Of a stretch of DNA of 64,000 nt, positions 13,201 to 28,200 are shown one piece after another (the stretch's first letter is position 1; every line of letters starts with the position of its first letter). The position numbers and the translations under genes are program-made. The stretch covers positions 1,684,501 to 1,748,500 of the forward strand of contig LR746269.1 of NCBI GenBank assembly GCA_902729315.2, in the 5' to 3' direction. A model generated the notes under the pieces. That model did not search any database, was not told the origin of the DNA, and worked only from the letters and a program-made list of their open reading frames with translations. The stretch is from Spirodela intermedia (lineage: Eukaryota > Streptophyta > Magnoliopsida > Alismatales > Araceae).

Positions 13201-16200
13201 ATCTCCTCTTGTCCGATAGGCCATATATAATCTCATTGGTTACTTGACTTCATGGTTTGATTTGTGGTATAAAATTCTAGATAGGTCGCATGTCCGTCGG
13301 CTGTGTAAATCACTGATTGCCGCTAAATTTACAATTTGCATGATATCTGTTCACTTTTAAGTTTTCCTGCAATATTTCTTTTTAGTCAGTTCCTAGCATA
13401 GCTCCCTATCCTAAGTTCCACATTTTCATAATCATTTGCGAAAGACTTTAAATCCATGATATTTGATGATGTCTAAATCTGAATTATCTTCAAATGTACA
13501 TGTTCTTCCTCAATGTACGCCCCACGGATCTGTACATTCTCTATTTTTCCTTTTAATGATCACTTGGTGCGTACTTAGAAAATTGGAAAAAAAGGACCTT
13601 TGAAAAGGACCTTTGGTGATAAGCTATTGGAGTGCTGAGCAGCACAAAAAGTTTACAATAACTCAACTTATCACCAAGGACCAACATAACTACAGTTGCA
13701 GGTCTATGTGTTAGTAAAACAGGTACCGGCAGCAACAAATACTCTTAGAAATGAACCCATACCAAAATACACAAGCCCTGGGTTATAGCGTCAATTAGAA
13801 TAGCGGATAAAGACAGCCGAACCACTATGGACCAATGATAATTTAAAAAAAAGAAAAAAAGAAACGCTTGCATCTGCATAATCTAATAGATCTTAGTGTG
13901 GCAAATGGCCACTAGAGGAGAACGAGAAGGGTTTCTTAGAAGTTGGACATGGCTATAATAGAAACTATAACAGTAGAGGAATGTTTGACGGGGGCATTTA
14001 GAAATCGTCATCCTTATGGGAGACCATCGATGACCTAATGCTTGACAAGGACCTAATTCTCTATTACCCTGAAAAATTTGGAGATGGAGTAAAGAAGACG
14101 AAGGGCAACTTTTACAGTTCTATCCCTTAAATGTATTTTGTGGAAAAACCAAAATAACTCCCTCTTGTTGCGCACACAGTTTATTGTGGTGTTTTCCCGA
14201 GAGCTGGATCTTAATTAGCTAACCTGCGTAATTGCAGTTTTTATGTCTATTCAAACTTGGGGCGAAAATGGCTATAAACATACTAAATAATGACTGCAAC
14301 ACACTGTCATGGTTATTGGATCCTTGGAACGTTGGATCTGATTTCTGATAGCAATTAAATCTTAACAAGCTAGTTGAAATTCGAGGTTATAAAAATTTAG
14401 ATCAGGGTTGTTACCATAGTCCCATGATTATTTTTCCCCTTTCATCTATTTCAGGAGATAAAAGGAAAAGCAGCAACTCCTGCTTTCGGAATAACATCAT
14501 TTATCCTGGTTCTAGAGTCTGATATCTGTCTGTGTTGTCTTTCCTTTTGTAAATTTCCCTTTCTTTTTTTTAGATTCTCTATTATTTATGATGATTCTTT
14601 ATTCTAGACTAGTGGCTTAACTGTTTATTTATTGCTTGTATTTTAGAGCAAACCCGTATAATGGCTACATACTTTGCAATCCATAAGAAAAGTTCAATGA
14701 CGTTTTTTTTTATATGATATCCCTTATTTTTAAGAAATTTTTTTGATGGCGTATTTTGTGAAAAATATTGATTTCTTTTATTCTTTGGCTCAGGGAATTA
14801 CGGTCTTGTATTGTCACACTGGCTGGAATGATGGGCATGTATCTTAATGTTTTGGTAAATTACTAACCTCCAAAAGCTTGAGTTTCTAAATTTGAAACTC
14901 ATGATGTTCTTCAAGAAATGCTACTAAATATCTGTACGATTAGCTTCTCAAAATTTAGTTTATCCCAGAAATTAAATGACTAATACAGATTAATATTGTC
15001 TAGAGCAAATGCAACGTTAGAACCTGGAAGGCTTTTTTTATGAAGATTTCGAATTTTTCTTTGTGTTTCAGGCTCTTTGGGCTCTGTTTATTCTATTCTC
15101 CAGCTGGCTTGCATATGTGACCTTTGAAGACACCCAACAGGGAAAGATTATGTTTACTTCCTTCAGTGAAACCTTATATAATATGTTTGTACTTTTCACG
15201 ACATCAAACAATCCAGATGTTTGGATTCCTGCATACAAGTAAGCTGGATTATCAAGTGATGTTTTCGGTGTTTAATTTTCCGTCTCATGGAAGTACGTGA
15301 ATAATGAATAAATATTCATTTTAATGTTTTAAGATGATTTAATGAAGAAGGCAGCATGACTATAAAGTATACATCAGTAAATGCCCCAGGAAGATTCCTC
15401 CCAATAACAAAGTGTGTGGAACGTTGATAAGATTTCTGAAGACCTAAAACCATATTTGCGTAGTTTCAATGTCATATCAGTATTTGTTATCAATACTGCG
15501 AGGAATTCTTAATGATGTTATCTTTAATAGTCATATGTAAACTTCCATTGAGATAGCCATATGATTTTTTTTGCCTTGTCCTTTATAAAGTCATGCCTTT
15601 GTTTCATGATGCGACGGTAATAGTGTTGACTCATGCCTTGTACCATTTATTATTCCAAAAATATTGGGAATTTTTCCAGCCCCCTTGCTTGGGATAAGGG
15701 AATTAATAAGTGATTCCATCATACGGCCCCTCTCAATTATGACTGGTGCAGAGAACAGCAGTTGTTGTTTTCACCCTTGCCACCCTTGCTGTTGTCTCCC
15801 TGGCAGTCACCTACGTAGCTGTCTCTTACGCTACAGCTCAGTCCTCACAAAGCCAAGCATCCTGGTTGTAGCCTTTGGACTGATGCAACATCCTAACACC
15901 ATAGGTGTCAAACATAAAGGTGTCAAAAATTATACAGTGATGCAAACCCTAGGAGGGAATATTCTAACAAAATAGAATGCTTATTATTCACATCATAGAT
16001 GACTGCTAGTTATATACAAGGGTCACGAAATAAGGAAACTATCTAAAAAAATAGGAAACTAACCAACTAAGAGCCAAGCTTTAATGCAGAAAACACTTTA
16101 ATTCAGAAAATGAGAAGCTGCTGAAGTAATTTCCTTAAATATGACTCTTGATTCCAGTAGACATCACAAAAAGGCCTTTCCATTTTATGTCTTCGCCTTT

Positions 16201-19200
16201 GACTATCACATCCTAGATTCCATTGGTAGGTTTTGAATCTATTTAAGGAAAATCAAGTAAACTTAAATATATTTTGCCAATTATTCGAGAAAATGAATGC
16301 TACTCCGCTTTTTTTATGCTATGAAATGCTGAAACACCATAAATGCTTCCTCTGCCAGGTGATCTGAGATATCGACATTCCTTGCAAGTGACAATCAATC
16401 TTAATATATTCTTTCACTCTTATAGTCGGAACAGATACTGATGGGTGTTGCACAGCATGTTGTTTGACTTTGGAGTTTGGATGAAGGATGAAATCCTCTT
16501 CACCATATGGCTGAGAAACCTTGACATGCAATTAATTTTTCCTTTTTCTGTGGAACAATGAAATGGATGTAGATACTATTCACTATCCCAGTTGAAAATT
16601 AGATAGATGCAGTCTGGAATTTATATAAAAAGTGTTCATAGGTCGTATTTTATGCCTTTTTTGAGCATTTTAAATGTAAACATTCCACATAAAATGGGCT
16701 CGGTCTGACTCATGATAATCATATGAGTTTGTTCAGCCGTTTCCATGGAGATGACTTGGTAACCTAGTAATTTATCCCACTTTTACGAATTGCACAGAGT
16801 TACAACAAATCAGCAAGATCCATCGCAAACATGTACTGTTTTTTCATCTGATGAATCTTTGCGTTATTTCATGTGAAATACTGCGTTAAGGGTGTTTATA
16901 TTCCAAATTTTATAAAAAAATGAAATTATGATTCTAAAAAGACTTTTTTCATGGAATATCGCTGAAATTTGTTCCATACATCATTGAGCAGGAGTTCTCG
17001 CTGGTCTTGCCTATTTTTCGTTCTGTATGTGCTGCTCGGGGTGTACTTCGTCACTAATCTGGTTCTTGCTGTTGTCTATGATAGCTTCAAAGCACAGGTT
17101 AGAGATAATTGATTTTTCACTTTTCAATGATCAAATTTTTGGCTTTGGACTTTTTTTCTTTAAATGGGCCTGATAAACTACCCTAGTTCAAGTTGGGTAT
17201 ATGTATAGTGTCCTGGGAATTTATATCTTATCTTAATCAGATACTCACCAGAAATTGAAACAAAAGAGGATAAATGAGATTTCTTTCAAGATATTTCTTT
17301 TGATCACTGCATGGTTCCATAGGAAATTAGTTAATGATAAATTTTAATTAGATGATAATTCTCAATGAAGTTGAATAGTGGGATACTAATTACCTGCTAA
17401 TTGCTGATGAAACATGCGGGTACTTAGGAGGACACTAGGGCATAGGATTTTCCTCTCTTCATCTCTTCACAGATCTGTGGCAGATAACTTATTTTCAAAG
17501 TATGTTGAGAAGTATGAGAGTGATAGCGGGGTACATCTTTGGTATATGCCCTGAACTATCATTATGTATTTTTTGATTATCTTTCTATTGAAGATACGTT
17601 TGGTTACAAGCTGACATGTAAAATATATAGAAATCAAAATTGTTCGCATGTTGGTGAACTTTCTAGTCTCAAGCTCCATCTGTCATCAGAATTTTACCCA
17701 TTTTGGTCAACGATAGTTCCAGTTCACCACTCAAGATAAATGAGTGCTAAAGATAGTTTTTACCCTGTTAACTTATCGCAGCATCTGTTAAAGGGTCAAC
17801 ATAACTAGAGTCCTTATTCAAAGGTTTTACATAATTATGGAGCTATATATTTATATTCTCAAGTATGTTATGTCAGTATTCAGCCCTGCGTATGTTTAGG
17901 TGCAGATTATCATATAAAAATCAAAACTCACACTTTTGTTCACCAAATATCTTAGCCTGTTAATGTCATTTAGCACATGAAATTTTGTTAATCCAAGGTT
18001 ATATAAATTTAAGGCAAAATGAGTGTTAAACATATATATATATATATATATTTAATATACATATACTACCCCATTTAATAGCCATGGTTAAAACTGTAAT
18101 CTCCACATGCCTAAAAATTATTGTAAATATATTGCTTTTTGGAAGAGTTAAAAATGCCTTTGATAATTAAGTTGACATAGTCCAACAATTTTCCACTACA
18201 TGGAATCATAGAGGGAGATAGAGATTAAAGAGTTATGCAGATCAATGGAAGATCAGTGTTCCTTATTTTGGAGCAATCCAAGTATTATGGGAAAAAATGT
18301 TCAGGCACTTTTATATGCATTATGCCATATAAAAGTGTTCTTTACATGCAAAATTTGATGCTTTATTCAATTTTTTAAAATTAATGTGTTTCAGCATGTA
18401 AAGTAGATACTCCTTTGATAGCTACATTTGTAAAGGTTTCTGAAATCGTCCAGAAATTCAATGATCTTTAAATAGTCATCATCTCTTTAGACGTATGCTA
18501 GAAATTCTTTTATTTATGTCCTCAGCCTTAGAGGCAACCTTTTGTAGAATATTGAGTTTGTCACATGATTGGTACAAAAGGGAGGAAGCTGAAAACCTAA
18601 TTATGACTTCTTAATTGGTGGTTCTACATAATTATCGGCTGCAACACTTAATTTGACGCTAGTTTGAAAATGTTATTCAATTTAAACACTTTTCATACAG
18701 TCTGAAGTCGAAGGAATTTCCTGCTGAAAGCTATTTCTCTCATAGAGGAAAGGAAGTGATGTAAAATTCACAAATAAAAATGTTTGAATGAAGTATAAGT
18801 TATCATTTGTTGTTTGTTTTTCAGCTTGCAAAGCAAGTCATAGAGATGGATTCCATGAGGATAAGAATTTTGCGGAAGGCTTTCTCAACAATTGATAAAT
18901 ATGTGAGCCTCGTCATTTTTATCTCTGACTTGTGACATGTGGTCGTATTTTCTTCAAGATTGGGTTTTTATCCGAATTCAGTTTTGATTTGATGGTTTTG
19001 GCAGCTCGAATAAATTTCTGTCGTTTGCATTTTTTACATTAAAAATATATTATTTCTTTGATTTTTCCCCTCCTTATCATTGTATAATTTTAGACTATCA
19101 TGATTCATGAACATAGTATACATGAACTATTTCTATTTTCTTTATTCTATATGAAATATACATAGAACAGCAGGTGTATCCCCATCATTTTGTCATGGGA

Positions 19201-22200
19201 ATTTGAATGTGGTGGAACTGTACTAATATATTTCCATCTACTAAAGACATTAAACTCAATGTAGTTTGGCCAGTATGAATCTTATCTGCTTAGTAATTAC
19301 TTGGAGAATATTTCTAGTGCATGTTCATATTACTGTTTTTGCCTTTGGTATTGAGACAAATTGATTCCTATATAGGTGGCATTATATTTTTGACTTGAAA
19401 ATACCTAATTATTTCTAGATTCGAAGGAATATGTTACGAACCTCCCGTGATTTGGGCGAATGTACACCCCAGTCCGACCTTAGACATGGCTCCAGTCATG
19501 GAATCAACTCTTCTCTTGTATTGGAGAACCAGACAGAAGAATTAACAATGAAAATGGAAAGACAATAGAGGTTCTCAAGCAATAGGATGAGTTCCTGAGT
19601 TTGGATTGATCCTCATTAACAAGGGAGTCCGAATTGGACCTCCCTAAGGACAAACCTCCCACTCTACTTTGTTTTTTGGCCCTAGTACATTATTCTATGG
19701 TGGTCCCTCCTCAATATGGGGTCTAGGTCATCTTGTGTAGATGATAGTTGACTTCGTAACATTACTTCCCCCCATGAGTTTCACCTTGTCCACAGCGTGA
19801 GATGTAGGGAATTGCTGAAGGAATGTTGGTATTGTCATCCATGACGATTCAAACTCTAGAAGATGTTTCCATGAAACTAATATTTCTGCGCTTTGAGGAG
19901 TTGACTTGTAAGCTTTTATTCCATATGGAATTAGTATCCATTATTGATCTTATGATAGTGTCGGGGGAATTGGCTGGCTTTTTTTGTCCGTTCTGAGTGT
20001 CTTCTTGAGCTGGAATATATGGAACACTGGGTGAATAGTCGAATGGTCTAACAGTTGGAGTTTATATGCCACTGGTTCAATTCTTTCCATTAGGATATGG
20101 ACCAAAATAACAAGGGCTTAACTTCTCGTTTTTCTTTTTCGCTAGAGATCTCATCTACCAAATGACCCACCTCTAATTCAACTTCTCTATAATGCTTGTC
20201 TGTATTAAACTTCATCCTCACTTGTGCCTTTTGCAAATTGAATTTCAGAATCTTGATGGTAGGATCTCGTTTTGAGAGTAGTTGTTCGGTAACATCAAGG
20301 GGTGAAGGAGATATCTCATATTTGATAAGTTTTGGGGGGTCCCTGCCATATACCACTTGAAAAGGAGTCATTTTAATAGAATAATGATATGAAGTATTGT
20401 AACTATATTCTGCCCAATGAAGCCTTAATTTTCGTTATTTTAGCTTATCAAATACCACACATCTCAAGTAATTTTCTAAGCATCTATTGACTACTTCAGT
20501 CTGTCCATATGTTTGAGGGTGGTAAGAAGAGTCGAGTTTGAGTTCAGTCACCTTGTAGTGTGTGTAGCTCACGCCAAAATATACTTGAGAATATTCGTCC
20601 CCTGTCCAAGACCACTGTCTTTGGAAATCCATGGAGTCTTACAATTTCCTTGATGAATAATTGAGCAACCTCCTTGATTGAGAATAGATGATGCAGGACA
20701 ATAAAATGACTATACTTGCTTAATCTATCCACTACTATTAATATGGCATTTGACTCATATGATTTGGGCAAGTCTTCAATGAAATCTATTGAGAGGTCTT
20801 CCCATATTTGGGTAGGTATAGGTAATGGTTGTACAAGTTCAGCTGGTGATAGTGAAGAAGATTTACACTGCAAGCAAGTAGGGCAATTGTTAATATATGC
20901 CTTTATATCTCTCTTCATTCTTTGTCAATAGAACTATTGTGAAATTCTATGATATGTCATTTAGAACCCAGAATGACCCCCACTGAGCTGTCATGAAATA
21001 ATTGTAACACTCTGGTAATTAAAAAAGAATGTGTTGGAAGAACCAAATTTTATTTATATAACAAGGATCCATCCTTCAAATAATATAATTCGTTTGCTGT
21101 ATCTCCTTTAGACAAGGAAGTTTTAATCTCTGTAAGCCTAGTGTCTTGGTCCATGGCTAGTCGGATAGCTTTAAAATCAATGGAGTGCTGTGCTATTACC
21201 TCAATTATTTCATCTCACAGTAATAATGGACATCAAGATAATGCATCTGTGGCCTTATTATTTTTCCCTTCCTTATATATAATTTCAAAACTATAGCCTA
21301 TCAATTTCACCAACTATTTATAAGATTCAGCATGAATTTTCTTTTGTTCAAGTAAGAATTTATGATTGTACTGGTCTGTTTTGATGATAAAATGCTGACA
21401 CATAAGATAATGTCTCCATGTCCTTACTGCCAACACTATGGTCATCAACTCCCACTCATAGGCTGATTTTAATTTGATTCTTACTGGAAGTGCTTGATTG
21501 AAATAAGTTATGGGGCAGCCTAGCTGCATGAGAATGGCCCCAACACTTGATCCAGAAGCATTAGTTCTCATAATAAATCCTTGTAAAAAATTTGGTAATG
21601 CTAATACTTGAGCTATAGTCATTGCTTGTTTAAGGGTAGAGAAAGTGGCTTGTGCTTCTCCTGACCAATAAAATGCATATTTTCTTAATAATTGCATTAG
21701 TGACCATGCAATTGAAGCATAGTTGACAATAAATTTTCTCTAATATCTAGTGAGCCCTAGGAACCCGTGGAGTTAAGATTTCTAAGAATCAGCCAATTAG
21801 TCATGGCAGATATCTTTTCCTTATCAACTTCTACTCTTGCTGACACCTAGTGGCCCAAATTCTCTAGTTATTAATGCAATCTTAGGTAGATCTTCCTTTT
21901 TTATTTTGATCTCTAATTTTAAATCAAGTTTTAAAAAAACTAATTTCCCATATAATCATTTAGTAGTTCATCTACAACTGTAATGAGGTATCAGTCAGGA
22001 ACTATAGCTCAGTTCAACGCTCAGTAATCTATATAGAACCTTCATCCACCATCTTTTTTATTGACTAATAATATAGGGCTCGCATAAGGATTATGTGAAG
22101 GTTGTATGACTTCTGTTGATATGAGTTCTTGGACTAGTGTCTCAATCTCATTTTTCTAAAAATGAGAGTATTTGTAAGGCTTCAAGTTAATAGGTTTTAT

Positions 22201-25200
22201 TCTCGGCAATAGATGAATGGCACGGTCAACATGGCACTTAGGTGACATTCCTATTAATACTTCAAAAACCTTAGGAAATTCTTGTTTCGAGCTGATTTCT
22301 AAATCGTTAGGTGCATTAGTGTCTCTATTTGAGTGAATATGATGCAATTCAACCATATATGCCTTGCTGCTCTTAAGTACCTTATCTACTCTTCTTAGTG
22401 ACTTACTAATTTTTGTAATATTAGGGTCCCCTTTAAAAATATGAATTTTGGCTCCCATCATGAATCTCAATATGAACTTCTCATAGTTGGAAATGATTCA
22501 CCCTAAAGTTCTCAACCACTATATGTCTAGAATTACATCCGTGCCACTCAATTCTAGTGGTAGGAAATCATGTACTATCAAAACACCTTGTGCATGCAGA
22601 GAAATAGTCTTGCAAATTACTGCTCCTGCCATTGTATTGTTGTTTCCCATAACTATGCTATAGCCGTTTAACTTCTCCATTTGTAAGAAGAAGTTGTCAA
22701 TTATTTTGGTGCACAAGAAATTATAAGTTGTCCCATTGTCAATGAGTATAGACACTTCATTGTAAGAATTACCTTCGTTTCATGAATTCGTTGTAGGTCG
22801 AACTTGGAAGGAATTTCTACTTCTGCCTTGCTAATTTGATCCCTATTAGGGTGCGAACAGAATCTTGCTCCTGTACTCTTGTGCATGTAATAATTGCTCC
22901 GACAAAAAGACCAGGATGTCCTGCTCTGATACTAGTGTTATGAACCTCCTGTGATTTGGGCGAATGTATGCCCTAATTCTACCTTAGACATGGCTCCACT
23001 CATGGAATCAACTCTTCTCTTGTATTGGAGAACCAGACAGAAGAATTAACAATGAAAAATGGAAAGACAATAGAGGTTCACAAACAATAGGATGAGTTCT
23101 TGTGGTTGGATCAATCTTCAGGAACAGGAGAGCCCGAATTGGACCTCCCCAAGGACAGATCTCCCACTCTACTCCTCTGTTTTGTCCCCCCTTCTTATTT
23201 TGGCCTCTTCTATATTTATAGGCCCTAGTACATTATTCTATGGTGGTCCCCCCTCAATATGGGGTCTAGGTCGCCTTTTCTAGACAACGGTTGGCTTCGT
23301 AACAGAATACATGCTAAACAACCACATATTTAAAATGAAGCATGTATATAAAACATATCTACTTCATCCATCAGGAACCTGCCCATCATCTGGTCTCCTT
23401 GATTCTTGTATTGATGGAATTGTTCTCCTCTTCAATCCCTTAACATGAATGGAAATATTGGTGAAAAAAATCTAGTTGGTGTCATAGATATAAGAGAAAT
23501 AATATTTTTCTTGGAATCAAATCAGGTAGGATTTTTATTAGAATAACAGTATAACAGAAAGCATAAATATAGATGTTTATTAATGATCTCATTTCTCAGA
23601 CAAGTATTAAAATAGCCACGAGTAAAGGGAAAACATATTAACCATAACTTCAGGGCAGAGGATTGTTCAGGTATACTGTTTGAACCAAAACATGTCAATG
23701 CTGTCTGTCTTACTAGTGAAATTTATGCATTTAAAAATATTTTTCTCCTCGGAAAATGTTGAAGAACTTCATTTTCATGGCACTTGGTCAGATAGTAAAC
23801 TTTGAAGTCCTAAAGATTTGTTCCAAAAATTGTTCTCTGCTTTTCATTGAGCCGATGTTGATGCAGTATCAATACCTCTAACAATATTGAATCTTATGCC
23901 TAATACTGAAATGGTTCTTTTTTGGTATGTGCATCAGAATTATGGATACCTTAACAAAAACCAGTGCATAAACCTGTTCGAGGAATTGAACAATTACAGG
24001 TAAATTCCTCGCAGTTTTATCTTTCCAGTGGATTTCTTGAAACGTCTTCAGGGACCAGATGCTGTCTTTATTTTTGGAAGATTGTGGATTACCCGTTTGG
24101 CATGTGAAGGCTTTTTATTTTCTAGTTTTATTGAAGATGACATCAATCGGATGTAATTGACATAATTATTTTACATAAAGAATGAAAGGTTGATGCTTTC
24201 AGTGTTCTGAAAGCTTTGGCAACAAATACATAACATTCAAGAGGAAAGTTTATTCATGATAGCTTTTCGTGTAAATGATTGTTTTGGAAATTTTATATGC
24301 TTTGAGCAATGACACTTATGTGGCTGAAAGATCAACGAACCATGTAGTTATTTCAGGTTACCATTTGGACCTTAGGCTATTTTGTCGGATCTCTCTCTTG
24401 CTTGATAATTGTGCACACTTTAATGTGAGATGCCGTAGGCCAGAACCTAGAACAAGAGAAATGTAGGAAACTAGGACAGGTAGATATGGTACACCATATT
24501 TTGTGGTTTGTTGTTTTAGATCCTTTGGCAAACCAGCTGCTAGCATGCAGGTGTCAATAAAAAATGTACACATGAACAATCGCTCTCCAGTTCTCTTTAC
24601 CTTTGCTTTTATGTTTTTTGTGTCTTTCTTCCTCTCTGATGCTTTATATTTCTTCGTCTATTTCTTTATAATGGCTGTTATGATGAAACCGCAGATGTTA
24701 TAACCGACTTATGTGGCTTGGTCAGGAAAATTGTAGATTAGTTATTGCAAAAGATTTTTATTTCGGTCCTGAGAATTAGTCCTTTCCATGTTTTATGGTT
24801 ACCTCTTCGTCATATTTTTTTGTTTGAACATCCTTATTGGACTAGAGCTTTCCATGTTGCAACTCTACTTCGTTTTCTTAGCGATACACATGTGAAGCAA
24901 TGAATATCCCGCATTTGAGTGCAATAAAAACGACTAAAAATAAATTTCCCCAACATGATATACACTCAATTCTCGAATTCAAAGTTTCCCCTGGTAACAT
25001 GGTGGGGATTTGATCAATTTAGTGAGAGACGCCTCTGGCAATATCCACTAAAACCAGGGATGTCTGTTAAAGGTTTATTAATAGCCTTTATCATTCCATA
25101 TTAGTCCAACATAATATTCAGCCTATATGACACTCTGTTTTTTGTGGGATTTGATCCCAATAACCTTGATCTCACGCTATTCCTAAACTTGGCCCAATAA

Positions 25201-28200
25201 TGAAATGTGCTTCTCAGTTGTTTGGTCAAAATTTCAACTCAGTAATTGCTGTTTTTAGTCTTAAACATATCAAGCTAAAACTCACCGAGCAAGGCGTTAA
25301 TATCGAATCTTTCTGCGAATTAATGTACTCTAGCAGCAGTAAATTCGTCCATAGGTTTAATTCTAAATGTGGTACAAAGGATGGATGACCTACATGCTTC
25401 ATGTCTCTTCAATGTATGTTGTATAAGATAGCCGTAAGCATGAAGGTAAAGAATGCTCACAAATTTATAAGTTATTCTGATCTTCTGCCATGAGATCCTT
25501 AAAATAACATATTAGGTTATTTTAAAATAATTTATAGATGTGCTACATTTGAAGCGCATCTCTTGTTTTTCCATGATCATGATGTTGTTACATGGGTCCT
25601 TATAATTTGACTTAGCATTTATTTAACATGATTCTCAGATCTTTGCCCAAGACTTCTAAGGAGGATTTTGAATCAATATTCAGTGAACTCGATGACAGCG
25701 GAGATTTTAAGGTAAGATTTATTTGATAATTATTTAGTTGCATCCTCTTTTCTTTTCGAATTTTTAGATCATGCTTGGCAACAACTATGTCACGGCATTG
25801 TTCTTGGAAATTTACTTAGCAAATTGAAATGCAGTTCTTTTTGAATTAATGCTTTTCGTTAATGATATTCAACAGCGCACGTAGTGCTTGATTTATATAT
25901 GTTTCATTAGTAAAAATGTTTTAGATGTGAATATTGAGGAAGTGATCTCTACATGAATACCTCAATGCTATAGTTCGCTCTTCCACTGGGTCTAGCACCG
26001 CCCCCCCTTCTCCCTGTCCCCTTCTAACTAAAGTGATGAGGTTCTCAACCCTTCTATGCCCGTAGTCTCTAATACGGGCATTAATTTGAAAAATTAAATG
26101 ACTTTTCAATGTTTCACGTAACGATTTGATCCAGGTATTAAATTAAGCATTTTTTTATTATTTTCAATGTCTTCTTAATTGGGTAAATCATGAGGATAAT
26201 ATTTTAATAATTTTCTCATCACAAAATTTCAAAGTGTTTTTATTCTAAAAGCTTTACTTGCTCGAACAGAAGTAAGATGCAATCACAATATGGTACGAGG
26301 GACATTTGTTAACATATATGATGTGCGCACTTTTCCAAAAAAAATATGTTTGTACTCGGTAGTTCTGCTTGATAATTATTAATTGCAGCCAAAATATTTC
26401 AAATCATTTTTTGCCGGATAAGTTTTTTTCATTTAAACGTGTCTTTGTTTATTGTTTTTTTCTAAGTGCAGATTAATGTGGATGAATTCACTGACCTGTG
26501 CAATGCGATTGCCTTAAAATTCCAAAAGGAAGCTGCAGTAAGTTATCTTCTTATGTCCGTGTAGTGGTGACTACTAAATTTTGTCCTCATTAAACTTTAT
26601 TTCATTCCATTTTAGTGGCGACTACATATTCTATTGTGATCAATTTTTCCAGCTGCATTAGTTTGTTGTCTGTGTTAGATCTAATAATTCTATTACACTT
26701 GAACTTTCCGCAGCCTTCATGGTTCGAGTATTATCCATCTTTTTACCATTCGCATACGTGCAAGTGCTTGAAGGAATTTGTTCGAAGCTCAACATTTGAA
26801 AATCTTGTGGCCTTTGTCCTTGTACTCAATTTAGTTGCTGTGATCATTGAAACCACGGTATGACTACTCCGATGATGCTAAATATTCTCTCATCTACGGT
26901 ACTTTTATTTCTCATATGATTCTATCTCTTTGATGTATAACGAATTGAGCATGAGGAATTCCATTGACTTTGAGATTATACAATAAAGCCATTTATATGA
27001 ATCCCGGTTTTTTGTGCTCAATGGAGCATTCTTCTTTTTGATTTTGAAAAATCATCCATTTAACTATTTTGGTTTTTCTTTTCTTTTATAGAGTTCAACA
27101 TAGCTTAGTATTGTGCTATCGAATTCTTAGTGCCAATAGGCAGCCTAGCTTCCAAGCTGCAGCCAAGATCCAACAAGGCCGGAGATTATGTGGAACAGTG
27201 CAGAGGCATCCTCTCTCATTCGTTCTCTCTTTATCTTTATCAAAACTTATAGTTAACATACAATATTAATAGATATTAGTCATCTGAAGAAATTTTATAG
27301 TCTATCAAAGGAATCCGCCTTAAAAACTTTTGAGCACACTAAAAAATCCATGTATACTAAAATTTTCCCCAGTATACACCGTGAATATTTCACCCTAAAA
27401 CCGACTTATACTGCTCGTCATTTGGAAAATAGTTGGATAATCTTTTGGTTCGGTTGGTGTTTTCGTCTATGCACTTGAAATTTTATTTATGAGATTTTCA
27501 CACAAGTATTTATAAATTACCTAGTTTGAATTTTTTTACATACATATATTTTTCTAAACTTATTCTTATTTATAATTTTTATTAATAAATCATTGATACC
27601 CTTTTCTCTTTAATTGGTCGCATAAGTCAGTAAGCAGATTCAAACTGGAAACATATCTCAATTTCTCAAATTTATTGTATTTTAAATGGGAACCGTCAAA
27701 ACGGAAGGGAAAAGAGAGTTACGATTTTCAGTCTCCTCACCTTTTTATATGTCGGAGGAGAGTGGTCATTACACCATAACATCTGATATGGGCCGGCTAA
27801 ATGAGTCCAAATTCTAGCTGATTCTCTAATAAACTCTCTAACTCAGACAATCTCAGTTGGCCTCTAAAAAATTTGCTGAGTAGAAATGCCTGTATAGATT
27901 ATGATTTCTAAAGTCTAACATGTGATCCTTGACGACACAGACAAGTTATAGTACTAAATTTTAGCAATGCACTGCTTTTCCTTGTGAATTGAATGCTTTC
28001 CCATTCTAAGGTAAATGTTATTTTGTACATACTCTCTGCTTTATACAGAGAAGAATACTGTCCGATACTGGAAGAAATAAATGATACTTTTATCTTTAGT
28101 TTGGAATTCTTGAATCGATAGAATAGTGTAACTGACATTTTCTATCATGGATCTCTAGATTTTTCATTTTTCAATTTCAAGAAAGTCATGTAATACCGCC

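Larger units (their letters stand above)
19432..23304 (-). mobile_element. Degenerate Ty3/gypsy LTR retrotransposon nested in TPC1 intron 9
   Basis: The 3,873-bp element is bounded by two direct LTRs that begin TGTTA and end TAACA, and by an exact 5-bp target duplication GAATA (19427-19431 and 23305-23309). The internal domains read on the minus strand in the order aspartic protease, reverse transcriptase, RNase H, integrase, which is the Ty3/gypsy order. The minus-strand primer-binding site next to the right-hand LTR matches the initiator tRNA-Met 3' end with one mismatch, and a polypurine tract sits next to the left-hand LTR. No gag frame remains, every domain has stops or frameshifts, and the reverse transcriptase catalytic core is missing. 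The element is therefore non-autonomous. It lies antisense to TPC1, wholly inside the intron between 18902 and 23938. Confidence 0.95.

Noticed and set aside
15660-16110. Possible Copia-like LTR remnant in TPC1 intron 7
   Set aside because: The composition is suggestive, but no paired repeat, target duplication or coding domain could be found by eye.
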